Source: Paenibacillus sp. Root52 (GTDB lineage Bacteria > Bacillota > Bacilli > Paenibacillales > Paenibacillaceae). From it: 64,000 nt of DNA. The stretch spans positions 186,001 to 250,000 of the forward strand of contig NZ_LMFO01000031.1 in assembly GCF_001426865.1 (NCBI RefSeq), read 5' to 3'. How positions within the stretch are numbered: the first letter of the stretch is position 1; the number at the start of each line of letters is the position of its first letter. Shown in pieces: positions 1 through 8,786 of this stretch. The translations under genes and the position numbers were made by a program. The notes beneath the pieces were generated by a model that was given only the letters and a program-made list of their open reading frames with translations, made no database searches and was not told the origin of the DNA.

Positions 1-1296
1 ATGCATGTGAACATGCAGCGAAAAATCAATCTTCTCCTGGTACTGTTCAGCCTCATTGGCGGAGCAGTAGGTTTTGCGGCAGGGGAAATCATGCTGCATC
101 AGTGGCTTGGAGAGATGCCGCGTCTGTTGCTGATGGGATTATATTTCGGTGTTGTTGCACTAAGTGTAGGTCTATTCTGCCTACTCGCTGAGATGATCTC
201 ACCGAAGCTTAACGGTGCTTCATGGAAGTTGCGATATCTGAGCTTATCTTGGAAATTACTTGTCCCCGCAACGCTTGCACTCTTATTCGTGGTGGGGCTA
301 GTGGTGCAACTGCTGTATCAGATCAATCCAGGCGGTGTGAAGCAGGTTAAGGATATCGTGCTCATGATTGACAATTCAGGTAGCATGACAGAGACCGATC
401 CGAATAATGGTCGCTTTGAGGCAGCGAAGACACTGATTAGCCAGATGGAGAGCGATAAGCAGGTAGCCGTCATTACATTTGCGGATGAGCCAGAACTGTT
501 GCAGCCGTTCATTGCACTGGATAATGAAGCTGCTAAGAATGAGGTATATGATAAAATTGATAGCATCGTGACGACCTCAGGTGGAACGAACTTTGATGCG
601 GCCTTGAAAGAAGCGATGGAGCAGATTAAGGGCAAACAGGATCCGAAGCGTGGTACCGTTGCGATATTGTTATCTGACGGAATGAGTGAGGTTGATACGT
701 CTGGCATTCTATCGGAATATGTGAATGAACAGATTGCGGTCAACACGGTAGGACTTAGTTTGGTAGACCCTTCGGGTACAGATCTATTGCGGAGCATTGC
801 TGGGCAGACAGGTGGCCTCTATTATGATGTGCCGGATGCAGGTGGCCTTAACCTGGCCTTCCAGCAGATTTACGATACGATTGATGAACGAACACTGGTT
901 ACGGAACGTACTGGGATGATGGAGCATAGCACGTATCTGGCTATTTTCCGCGTAGCTGCCCTGCTGTTGATTGGGGTAGCGCTGGGGGTATCACTTGGAC
1001 TGGTATTCGATAATCGCCATCTGGCACTCAGCTTCGGCATTGGTGGAGCAGTCTCAGGTCTGTTAGCGGGTCTCCTTCTAGAATGGGGGCTGGATGGATC
1101 GCCTGTCGGCGATGCATTTGTAAGGCTTGGCGCAATGCTCTTGCTGGCTTCCGTACTGACCCTGTTTACATGGATTATTCCGATGAAAGAGAACACACCA
1201 CGGAGCAATCGTGGCCGTCGCGCTGCCAGAAAAGGGAACGATTCGGCAGAAGGGTTCGGAGGGCGCGCAAGAGACAAACGAAGCAAAGGATTTTAA
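1..1296 (+). CDS. Membrane-embedded von Willebrand factor A (VWA) protein
   Basis: 431 residues if read from the first base; the true start may lie at the ATG at 13 or before the window, so the 5' end is uncertain. Three hydrophobic segments (about 10-30, 38-60, 85-107) precede a VWA domain (about 117-290), and three more (about 316-395) follow, ending in a basic tail. The metal-ion-dependent adhesion site is intact: DNSGS at 124-128, T196 in SGGTNFD and D226 in LSDG. The VWA domain therefore probably lies on one face of the membrane between two helical bundles and binds a protein ligand through Mg2+. It is the first visible gene of an operon with a GTPase and a GAP1-type protein (gaps of 21, 32 and -4 bases). 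A role as ligand-binding or assembly subunit is inference. Confidence 0.85.
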   Translation: MHVNMQRKINLLLVLFSLIGGAVGFAAGEIMLHQWLGEMPRLLLMGLYFGVVALSVGLFCLLAEMISPKLNGASWKLRYLSLSWKLLVPATLALLFVVGLVVQLLYQINPGGVKQVKDIVLMIDNSGSMTETDPNNGRFEAAKTLISQMESDKQVAVITFADEPELLQPFIALDNEAAKNEVYDKIDSIVTTSGGTNFDAALKEAMEQIKGKQDPKRGTVAILLSDGMSEVDTSGILSEYVNEQIAVNTVGLSLVDPSGTDLLRSIAGQTGGLYYDVPDAGGLNLAFQQIYDTIDERTLVTERTGMMEHSTYLAIFRVAALLLIGVALGVSLGLVFDNRHLALSFGIGGAVSGLLAGLLLEWGLDGSPVGDAFVRLGAMLLLASVLTLFTWIIPMKENTPRSNRGRRAARKGNDSAEGFGGRARDKRSKGF

Positions 1297-1317
1297 ACAT
1301 CGGGAGGTCTTAGGAAC

Positions 1318-1965
1318 ATGCAATTTACGGATGCAGATCCTTCGGCGCCCACAATTCGCAAACTGACACTTGCGGTGGACGAAGGCATGTGTACGCTTCG
1401 CTGGCTCTGGCCAGAGGGTGTCGAGGCTGTGTATGTTGAACGGCTGGAGGTTGCGATGCTGGGCAAAGAGAACAGCGGCGATGCACATGCGCAAGGTAAA
1501 TTGAAGCTCTATACGCGTGAGGAATACAAAGCAAGTAACGGATACGTGGATCGGATAACAGGTTTTGGAGCGATCCGTTATACGGTTTATATTTGTAGGA
1601 TGGATGACGCCGAGCCGGTACTGCTCCGTCAATTGAACGGTGAGAACACGGTAATGGCGAGTGCGGGCAAGGCGGATATTCGATTTTCCATTCGGTATAA
1701 GAGTGGTTTTTTTCAGAAAAGAAAAAGTGTATTTATGACCGTTACGACCGAAGCACCAGTTCCGAAGGAGGCTCTCTGCTATGTTCGTAAACAGGGGAGT
1801 GTTCCACTTAATAAGGAAGATGGTACGGTGTATCCATTTGTAAATGATTTTGTACCTGGAAGAAATGAGATGCCGCCCGTTGAGGTTGCGAAGGATGAAT
1901 ACGTTAGGCTATTCTTCACGGACGGCCCCAAGTATGGAACGGTGTACCGACTAATATCGGATTAA
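1318..1965 (+). CDS. Beta-rich protein of unknown function in the GTPase/GAP1 operon
   Basis: 215 residues, no signal peptide or membrane segment, so probably cytoplasmic. The sequence is rich in alternating hydrophobic and charged residues typical of beta-sandwich folds (for example TLAVDEGMCTLRW near the N-terminus and ADIRFSIRYKSG in the middle). It starts 21 bases after the VWA gene behind a GGGAGG site at about 1301-1306. I recognise no catalytic motif and no family with certainty; a fibronectin- or immunoglobulin-like accessory fold is a guess. Its position between the VWA protein and the GTPase suggests it is an adaptor of the same complex. Confidence 0.7.
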   Translation: MQFTDADPSAPTIRKLTLAVDEGMCTLRWLWPEGVEAVYVERLEVAMLGKENSGDAHAQGKLKLYTREEYKASNGYVDRITGFGAIRYTVYICRMDDAEPVLLRQLNGENTVMASAGKADIRFSIRYKSGFFQKRKSVFMTVTTEAPVPKEALCYVRKQGSVPLNKEDGTVYPFVNDFVPGRNEMPPVEVAKDEYVRLFFTDGPKYGTVYRLISD

Positions 1966-2003
1966 TTAATGGGTTGACTTTCAATTAGGGGAGGGGAGTG
2001 GCT

Positions 2004-3263
2004 ATGAGCTTTTTTAGTCGTTTTTTGAAAAGACAGCAGCCAGAAGAACGGCCGCTATTTTACGATATTGTATGTCCCTATTGCTTCAGTAAATTCTGGC
2101 CTGAAGAGGTTGTATTCCGGGCAGCTCATCACCGAGACGACGATGAAGACTACGCATTGGGGGAAGATGCGAAGCTAAATCGTTACCGTGAACGGTTTGG
2201 ACTTGATACGGTGTTTGATATGGAGGCCGTGCTTGCCCCGCATGACGTGCCAGAGGAGCATCGCATTTATTCAGATAACATTGTAATGGGGCTGAATGAT
2301 CGGTATGGTGTCGTCACCCGCCGCAGACTGTGCCCACATTGTCATAATGAGCTACCTGTTACAGCAGGTAAGGCGCCGAGCAATATCATATCCATTATTG
2401 GGGCTTCCCAAGTGGGTAAATCGGTGTACATGACATCGCTCATCCATACGTTACAGCATTACACAGCCGATCATTTTGATGCTGCTTGTATGCCGCTGAA
2501 TGCAGAGATTAGCCGTAGATTCCGTGCGGATTATGAAGAGCCGTTGTTTGAGCGGGGGGATCTGCTAGATTCAACACAGAAGGAGAAGCTGCAGGAACCG
2601 TTTATTTTCCAATTTGTGTTCAAGGACGAAGATAAAGCTCCACTGACACTGGTGTTTTTTGACGTGGCTGGTGAGGGTATGGTGGAGCAGGATTATCTGG
2701 GACTTCACGGACAGCATATCAAAAACTCAGCAGGCATTCTGTTTATGGTTGATCCACTTCAGATTCGCTCCATTCGGGACAAAATCCGGATTAACCTCGG
2801 CAATGAGCCGGGTGAGTGGACACCAAGATACGATGAACCACGCGACGTGGTACTGACATTGTTCGGTGACTTTATTGCTTATCAAGATAAGGCAAAAACA
2901 AACATCCCAACAGCTGTTGTGCTGACCAAAAGCGACATGCTGCATTCCCTGAAGGATGAGGATGGCGATTACATCAAATCCAACAGCAACGTGTTCCGTA
3001 ACATGGTACACCGCGACTGGTTCGACTTGACGGAGTTTGAGAATATCGATGGAGAGATTCGTCGGTTTATTGAGAAGGTGGATCGTCCGTTCAAAGGCAC
3101 AATGGATGTCTATTTCAAAGATACGGCATACTTCGCTGTGTCCGCACTAGGAAGCAATCCTGTAGATATGAAGCTACAAGGGGTTGTTAGCCCAATCCGC
3201 GTGGACGAGCCATTCCTATGGCTGCTCTACAAGCTGAAGTATATTGAGGGGAGAGTGGGATGA
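2004..3263 (+). CDS. Zinc-ribbon GTPase of the DO-GTPase (double-GTPase) type
   Basis: About 419 residues from ATG 2004; a GTG at 1998 is an equally close start behind the AGGGGAGGGG site. Numbering from the GTG, a split zinc ribbon is formed by C26-x2-C29 and C112-x2-C115. It is followed by a P-loop GASQVGKS (135-142), a DVAGE switch motif (D222, G225) in the position of DxxG, and TKSD (310-313) as the guanine-specificity loop. This order fits a TRAFAC-like GTPase; the combination with a zinc ribbon and a GAP1 neighbour matches the double-GTPase (DO-GTPase2) family as I recall it. No membrane segment. Its stop overlaps the start of the next gene (ATGA), implying translational coupling. Likely the nucleotide switch of the four-gene system; GTPase activity is inferred from motifs. 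Confidence 0.75.
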   Translation: MSFFSRFLKRQQPEERPLFYDIVCPYCFSKFWPEEVVFRAAHHRDDDEDYALGEDAKLNRYRERFGLDTVFDMEAVLAPHDVPEEHRIYSDNIVMGLNDRYGVVTRRRLCPHCHNELPVTAGKAPSNIISIIGASQVGKSVYMTSLIHTLQHYTADHFDAACMPLNAEISRRFRADYEEPLFERGDLLDSTQKEKLQEPFIFQFVFKDEDKAPLTLVFFDVAGEGMVEQDYLGLHGQHIKNSAGILFMVDPLQIRSIRDKIRINLGNEPGEWTPRYDEPRDVVLTLFGDFIAYQDKAKTNIPTAVVLTKSDMLHSLKDEDGDYIKSNSNVFRNMVHRDWFDLTEFENIDGEIRRFIEKVDRPFKGTMDVYFKDTAYFAVSALGSNPVDMKLQGVVSPIRVDEPFLWLLYKLKYIEGRVG

Positions 3264-6200
3264 TGCAGTCTTCCATGACCCCGCCGATTGAACAACAGAT
3301 GTATACCCGAGAGCGGCGAGGGGTATTTCGCACAACGGAAGGCTTCGATACGGTCGCGGCATCACCGGGACTGGAACCTTCTTTTATCAAAAAAGTACTT
3401 CATCCGTACTGTGTCTATGATGCTCCTGCGGAGCTGACTGGCCGGAGCGAGAAGGACGAGACCAAGTTCCCAGCAGCAATACATCTACTGCATCTGGAGA
3501 GTGGAGAGACGATCCTAGGACAGAATGTGTACCAAGCGGCGGACTTTACTGGGCTTCGTAGTGCCTTCTTCGCTCATAACTATGTATTGTCTCCTGAGCG
3601 TTCGGAAGAGTTGATGAGAGCGGGCGGCTGGCTGGACGCGGCGTTTGCTACGTCCTATGACATCGAGCAAGGCACAGTGCTGCCTGCGCTGTCTGAATTA
3701 CCGGGTGTTTCTGCAAGGGAGAGGGAAGCTGGGCAGGGATCTGAAGTCCCTTCAGTCGCGCCTGCCGAGATTCTGGCTGGGTTAAAACTGAACGAGATAT
3801 TGTTCAAGCGGTTGCTCTATGCAGTGATGCAGGCTGTCGCGACACGCCGTAAAGTGTATATCGCATTGGATCTGCCCGCAGAGCAAGTCACAGCAGGGGC
3901 GAAGGAGTTGCTTCGTCTGCTCTATACGGCACTACCTTACGCCTTCCGGAGACAGCTGGGGTTCATGACGTTTGCCAAGGAGCCACAGGCGAAGAAAGGT
4001 ATCCACCTTCAGTTCGTGGAGAGAGGCACACTTCGTCCCAAAGATCGTAATACGGAGAAGGACTTTACGTTTGATCTCATGTCAGGCAGAGTAACCCACG
4101 TAGATGCAGCAGTGGCAAATTTTCCTTATATGGATTTTGCATGGTCATTGCTGCATGATCCGAAGGCGGCTACGCCGTTTTATTCTTTTGCCGACGAGAT
4201 GTTGTCCGGCATGGAGCCTGGACGTGAGCTTTCGGTTGAAGCGTACGGGGAGTTATCGCTATTTTACCGGCTTGAACAAGGACATGAAGACCTATACCTT
4301 AATAATAAAAGTGGTGTGCTAAGTGGGCTTCTTACATATCTGAAACCCGAAGGAGCAATCCAGCGCCGCGCTCGTCTGAATGAGCTATTCCTGACGCTGC
4401 TTAGTCGGGAACTAAATAATGTTAAACGTGAAAATGTGCCCGAAGAGCCGGTTGCAGCTCGAATCGGTGAGTATTTCGCCGTAGCCGCGCCAGTGGTTCA
4501 ATCCCGAATCGTGGACTATTTCATCTATGCGATCAACAACGCGCGCACCCAGAAACGCATGCGGGCGGTTCAAGAATTATACAGTTTACTGGATCGGAAT
4601 GCTGCGCTGAATCGTGCATTTTTCGGTAAGGTGTTAACCAATGAATCATTGACCAAGCTGTTATTTGAGCCTTACTTGGACAGTCAATTAAAACATACAG
4701 AGTTAGCGGCAAATGTGGTGGACGTCATTGAAAATTGGGTGCTATTCCATCCGTCGTCGATCCATAATGCTTTTTTGCTAGAACGGACAGCCATAGAGCT
4801 TCGTGAACGGCTATGCTCTGCACCAAATCCGGTGCAATCCGCCAATGAAGCACTCAGTCGAGTGAGTGTATTGGATCGTGTCTCAACTTCCATGGAAGTC
4901 CCTGTAGACACAGAAATTACGGGACAGATCGGTCAATCCGAGGCCGTTGCCCGTCCAGAACGTAAATCTGGTGCTGACGCTGGAGCCTTGTCATATCAAG
5001 AGCAATTAACCCGTTTGGCGGACAAGCTTGCTTACGTCATTAATCTCTTCCTGATCCAGGATCTTGATCTAGACCGAGTGGGTCGGGCGCACCTATTAAG
5101 TATTGATATTTTGCAGCATGATCGTGAGGTTCGGGATTGGGCTGCACGTCAGGGCTCAGATGTATCCGCACGCACGAACATGATGCTGGCCGCGAGAGCA
5201 TGGCTGAGTGGGGAAGGTCGGGATGAAGAGGAGCTGGAAGCCCTCTCCCTTACAGAGCGTAATGAGCTCCAACGCTGGACTAGACGCTGGCTTGCCGATG
5301 AGCTTAGAGAACGCCCTGATCAGGATGCGTTCGCAGCGTTGCCTCTTGCCTTTTACCGTGGAGGTAGTGGGGCTAAGCTGGATTATGCAGGACTGATTGA
5401 GTTTGTTCGGAGTACAGCAGGCAGTGAGCGAGGTCTGTACCCGTTTCTGGAATGGTCGGGCAATCAACGACTGTTTATCCGAGGGTCTCAAGCGAGCAAG
5501 CCATACTCCGATGCGATCGTCGCGTACTTCAAGGCGCATGATCGTGAAGCCTTCAAGTCAAAGTCAGCCTTTAGGCCATATTATGCTAGAGCAAGTAAGG
5601 CCATAAAGCCCACCTATGACCGTGCGAAGTCTGAGTTATCTTCATCCCTCGTACGTTTATTAACTGGGAAGAGAAAGAATGTGTTTTTAGGGTCATTCGT
5701 GGTGATTCTAATTCTCGGTATTGCAGGAGGAACGTACGCCTTAATGGGGAATAATGCAGAACCTCCTGCCGCTTCACCTACACCAGTTCAAGACCCTGCG
5801 GTTCCAGTTGAACCAGAAGTTTCATTAGCCGATCAGATGGCGTACATTGTACCGGTAACCGAAGAGAGCGGCACAGCGACTGCGCCACAACTCGTGATTC
5901 GCTTCCGAAATGAAGCAGACCGCGATGCATTACAGACGGATAAGTTGCAATTGAAGCTGGCGGATGGCACCGTAGTCGAACTGGAGGATGCTACAAGTGA
6001 ATGGGAGAGCTTCAACCGGAATGAGGAACCAGATGCGGTAGGTTCAGCTGACGGTGAATCACAGGGTGCGGCAGAAGGTAATTCGGGGGATAGCTCTGAT
6101 GGGAGTTCGGAGAGTGACTCTGCTGACACGACTGATGACACCCAGTCCAGTAACGAGGTAAGTCAGGATTCCGATTCGACCACAACGTCCGATTCTACCG

Positions 6201-6439
6201 AATCTACGAATGAGTCTTCCCAGGATGGAACGGAGACGGCGCCACCCGGACCTTCTAACAGAGCGGAGGCTGGAGAAGGAGGTTCTGCTGTGACAGAACC
6301 ACTTACGGTTGAGGCGGCAGATCGCTTATATCCTTTCGGTCAACAGGTCTCACTTCCGGATGATATGGATCCAGCGAATATCATCAGTATCCAAAGTGGA
6401 ACCACTGTGATTAAGCTTTCGTCGCAACCGGAAGCTTAG
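3260..6439 (+). CDS. GAP1-type GTPase-associated protein, membrane-anchored with acidic Ser/Thr-rich exterior tail
   Basis: 1059 residues. The N-terminus (about 10-130) has the features of the GAP1-N2 domain: QQMYTRERRGVFRTTEGFDT followed by SPGLEPSFIKK and LHPYC. Residues about 170-800 form a long, mostly helical region that would hold the GAP1 middle and C-terminal parts. One transmembrane helix follows at about 807-828 after a basic stretch (TGKRKN), giving cytoplasmic N-terminus and outside C-terminus by the positive-inside rule. The outside part begins with a Pro-rich linker, then a small beta-rich segment, then a low-complexity Ser/Thr/Asp/Glu stretch (about 925-1010) and a last beta-rich segment. 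It overlaps the GTPase gene by 4 bases. Family knowledge: GAP1 proteins co-occur with GTPases and are predicted to regulate them; the effector or signal here is unknown. Confidence 0.75.
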   Translation: MMQSSMTPPIEQQMYTRERRGVFRTTEGFDTVAASPGLEPSFIKKVLHPYCVYDAPAELTGRSEKDETKFPAAIHLLHLESGETILGQNVYQAADFTGLRSAFFAHNYVLSPERSEELMRAGGWLDAAFATSYDIEQGTVLPALSELPGVSAREREAGQGSEVPSVAPAEILAGLKLNEILFKRLLYAVMQAVATRRKVYIALDLPAEQVTAGAKELLRLLYTALPYAFRRQLGFMTFAKEPQAKKGIHLQFVERGTLRPKDRNTEKDFTFDLMSGRVTHVDAAVANFPYMDFAWSLLHDPKAATPFYSFADEMLSGMEPGRELSVEAYGELSLFYRLEQGHEDLYLNNKSGVLSGLLTYLKPEGAIQRRARLNELFLTLLSRELNNVKRENVPEEPVAARIGEYFAVAAPVVQSRIVDYFIYAINNARTQKRMRAVQELYSLLDRNAALNRAFFGKVLTNESLTKLLFEPYLDSQLKHTELAANVVDVIENWVLFHPSSIHNAFLLERTAIELRERLCSAPNPVQSANEALSRVSVLDRVSTSMEVPVDTEITGQIGQSEAVARPERKSGADAGALSYQEQLTRLADKLAYVINLFLIQDLDLDRVGRAHLLSIDILQHDREVRDWAARQGSDVSARTNMMLAARAWLSGEGRDEEELEALSLTERNELQRWTRRWLADELRERPDQDAFAALPLAFYRGGSGAKLDYAGLIEFVRSTAGSERGLYPFLEWSGNQRLFIRGSQASKPYSDAIVAYFKAHDREAFKSKSAFRPYYARASKAIKPTYDRAKSELSSSLVRLLTGKRKNVFLGSFVVILILGIAGGTYALMGNNAEPPAASPTPVQDPAVPVEPEVSLADQMAYIVPVTEESGTATAPQLVIRFRNEADRDALQTDKLQLKLADGTVVELEDATSEWESFNRNEEPDAVGSADGESQGAAEGNSGDSSDGSSESDSADTTDDTQSSNEVSQDSDSTTTSDSTESTNESSQDGTETAPPGPSNRAEAGEGGSAVTEPLTVEAADRLYPFGQQVSLPDDMDPANIISIQSGTTVIKLSSQPEA

Positions 6440-6533
6440 AAGACAGTCTTCTGTCTGTTTCATGGATTGAATGTAATGAATTCATGTATGAACACAATGA
6501 ATTAATGAACTCATGTCATGCAATATTCATAGT

Positions 6534-6574
6534 AGATGACCTCGGTAATGGTTGACCAGAGGTCATCTTTTTTT
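6534..6574 (+). terminator. Intrinsic terminator of the VWA/GTPase/GAP1 operon
   Basis: AGATGACCTC (6534-6543) pairs with GAGGTCATCT (6559-6568) and is followed directly by seven T. It lies about 95 bases after the GAP1 gene and closes the four-gene operon. Confidence 0.9.
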
Positions 6575-6671
6575 GTGAACAAGAATTCATTTCCATGTAA
6601 CATTTGGATGGTTTTGACTGTCTAGAATGTAGAGGTTCATAGAATAAATGAGATGAAATAGGGGGCATACG

Positions 6672-7181
6672 ATGAAAGTTTGGCTTGCGATCATACTGAT
6701 GTGTTGTGTCGTAGTGGGATGTTCTAATGTACGAGATCCGATCTCAGACCCACCGGATCGTACAGAGAAGCAAGATGGTTCGCTTACAGCAACAAGACAG
6801 GTGGGGGATTATGTGTTGCAGCTCGTGGCCACTCCTGAAGGGGAGCAGCTTATCCATTTTCGTCCCAGCATCAAGTATGTTGGAGAGCAGACAGAGCATG
6901 AAATCTTTCATGGCGTTGGATTGTTCGATATTGACCTACATCATGATGGAAAATCCATTCTTCCGCCAAGAAGCTCTATAGACCTCGGAGTTACAACCAT
7001 TCTGAAGGCTAACGTGTGGTACACGGAAGAGAAAGAGCTTCAACTGACTCAGGAACAGCTTCGAGATATCCCAATGGATGAGATTCAAGTGGTATTAGAA
7101 GCGAGGTTCGAGTCAGAGGAAACCGGATTTGATGATAAGAAAAGGATGATCTTATATCTCCACGAGATACAACCGGATTGA
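6672..7181 (+). CDS. Small lipoprotein of unknown function
   Basis: 169 residues with a lipoprotein signal peptide: MKVWLAIILMCCVVVGCSN, lipobox VVGC, so the mature protein is anchored outside the membrane. An AATAGGGGG ribosome site ends about six bases before the ATG at 6672. The mature part is polar with a predicted beta-rich character (YVLQLVATPEGEQ, QVVLEARFE) and ends HEIQPD. I do not recognise the family. It stands alone between the terminator of the GAP1 operon and the iron transport ATPase and has its own leader, so it may or may not be linked to either neighbour. Confidence 0.8.
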   Translation: MKVWLAIILMCCVVVGCSNVRDPISDPPDRTEKQDGSLTATRQVGDYVLQLVATPEGEQLIHFRPSIKYVGEQTEHEIFHGVGLFDIDLHHDGKSILPPRSSIDLGVTTILKANVWYTEEKELQLTQEQLRDIPMDEIQVVLEARFESEETGFDDKKRMILYLHEIQPD

Positions 7182-7442
7182 GAATTGCACATTGTCCTAC
7201 GATGAATGCTGTAGTATGAATGTGGATGTGATTGAGCTTCTGGCCTTTGAGTTTCTGCATAAATGGAGCAAAAGAGCATATTGATGATGGGATGGTTTTT
7301 TCGAGAAATTGACGCGTCAAGTTACGCTTATGCTGAGAAAAGCTCTCACATTCTCGAAGGTATCTAAGAGGCAATAACTGAAGTTAGTAGCTAAAATGTG
7401 TCGATCCAGCTTAGAAAAAATAGATTAAATTTCGATTACCTG

Positions 7443-7472
7443 TTGACAAATGATAATGATTATCAGTATCTT
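7443..7472 (+). promoter_or_regulatory. Promoter with Fur box for the siderophore ABC ATPase
   Basis: TTGACA at 7443-7448 and TATCTT at 7467-7472 (18-base spacer) make a sigma-A type promoter. The spacer holds TGATAATGATTATCA (7451-7465), a perfect match to the 7-1-7 Fur consensus. Binding of Fur with iron would block the promoter. The start codon follows about 100 bases later. Confidence 0.85.
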
Positions 7473-7575
7473 TAGTATAGAAGATATTTTGCGCCGGAAA
7501 TAATCAGAATTACAATTTCGTTTTCGTTGTCGATAGCCGGGGTATCACCGGGATAAATGAGAGAGGGATGATCGA

Positions 7576-8466
7576 ATGTTTCGTCTGGAGACGTCTAAGC
7601 TGGATATCGCATATGAGGAAAGACTAATTGTTGAGGATCTGAATATCCAGATTCCCCAAGGGAAAATCACAGCACTTGTTGGAGCCAACGGCTCAGGAAA
7701 GTCTACGATCCTGAAAACGATGGCTCGGATCATGAATCCTAAGGCTGGTAACGTTCTGCTCGACGGAAAGTCCATTCATAAGCAATCCACGCGTGAAGTA
7801 GCGAAGCAACTCGCGATCTTGCCACAGAATCCTACAGCTCCCGAAGGACTCACAGTAACGGAACTGGTGTCTTATGGACGATTCCCTTATCAAAAAGGTT
7901 TTGGTTCAATGCGTGCTGAAGATAAGCGCATGATTGAATGGGCGATTAATGTAACAGCCATGACGGAGTTCCATGACCGTCCAATTGATCAACTGTCTGG
8001 TGGGCAGCGTCAACGTGCTTGGATCGCTATGGCGCTTGCGCAAGAAACAGATATTCTCTTCTTGGACGAGCCGACAACGTTCCTCGATATGGCTCACCAG
8101 CTTGAGGTGTTACAGTTGCTGGAACAGCTTAATGCGACAGCTAACCGCACCATTGTTATGGTAGTCCATGACTTGAACCATGCTTCACGTTATGCGCATC
8201 ATATGATCGGAATCAAGAAGGGTAAAGCAATCGCTACAGGCTCGCCTGTAGAGGTTATGAACTCCGATGTACTCCGTGAAGTATTCAACATTGAAGCGGA
8301 TATCGTTATTGACCCACGTTCTGGTGTACCTCTCTGCTTGCCTTATGCTCTTGCAGGGGAGCGTCAACAACAATCTACGACATCAGATCCACGGGTGTTC
8401 AACAGTGCGATGGTTCATGCCGGAGAACGTACAGAACAACGTGTTCATCAGGCAACGGGAAGTTAA
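7576..8466 (+). CDS. Iron-siderophore ABC transporter ATP-binding protein
   Basis: 296 residues. Walker A GANGSGKST (36-44), signature LSGGQRQR (about 141-148), Walker B with LDEPTTFLDM (about 163-172) and the switch histidine in VVHDLNH are all present. The sequence is of the FecE/FhuC type, close to the YusV-like ATPases that power ferric siderophore uptake. There is no permease gene beside it, so it probably serves FecCD-type permeases encoded elsewhere; YusV is known to energise several uptake systems. The C-terminus carries about 40 extra residues, rich in Gln/Thr, beyond the usual end. Control by iron is indicated by the perfect Fur box upstream. A GAGAGGGATG ribosome site precedes the ATG. 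Confidence 0.93.
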   Translation: MFRLETSKLDIAYEERLIVEDLNIQIPQGKITALVGANGSGKSTILKTMARIMNPKAGNVLLDGKSIHKQSTREVAKQLAILPQNPTAPEGLTVTELVSYGRFPYQKGFGSMRAEDKRMIEWAINVTAMTEFHDRPIDQLSGGQRQRAWIAMALAQETDILFLDEPTTFLDMAHQLEVLQLLEQLNATANRTIVMVVHDLNHASRYAHHMIGIKKGKAIATGSPVEVMNSDVLREVFNIEADIVIDPRSGVPLCLPYALAGERQQQSTTSDPRVFNSAMVHAGERTEQRVHQATGS

Positions 8467-8516
8467 TCACGGAAATTAAATATTGCAGATCATATTATGG
8501 GTCGTCATTAATTATA

Positions 8517-8557
8517 GAAATAAGTCACGTGCAGTATTGCATGCGGCTTATTTTTTT
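8517..8557 (+). terminator. Intrinsic terminator after the siderophore ATPase
   Basis: AAATAAGTCACGTGCA (8518-8533) pairs imperfectly with TGCATGCGGCTTATT and runs into seven T. The remaining bases up to the next ribosome site at 8773 hold no feature I can support. Confidence 0.85.
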
Positions 8558-8786
8558 GTGTAGAGACTGCTAAAGGGGTACTCCATTTTATACACGACGC
8601 TGTACATCGCGGAGAGTCTAATGGCAAGCGAGTGAGCTATAGACAGGTAGGGTGCTGAGGATATTTGGTAATTAAACGGTTCATGCTTATAATAGTAAGA
8701 CAGGCTACTCAAGAGCGCACCGTCGTTCTGATTAATTTAGCTTGAGCCTAGAACCAAAACAACATCAATCATGGGAGGAATCAGTC

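Noticed and set aside
318..797. 159-codon minus-strand frame inside the VWA gene
   Set aside because: Antisense shadow of a clear VWA domain; no ribosome site and no recognisable fold.
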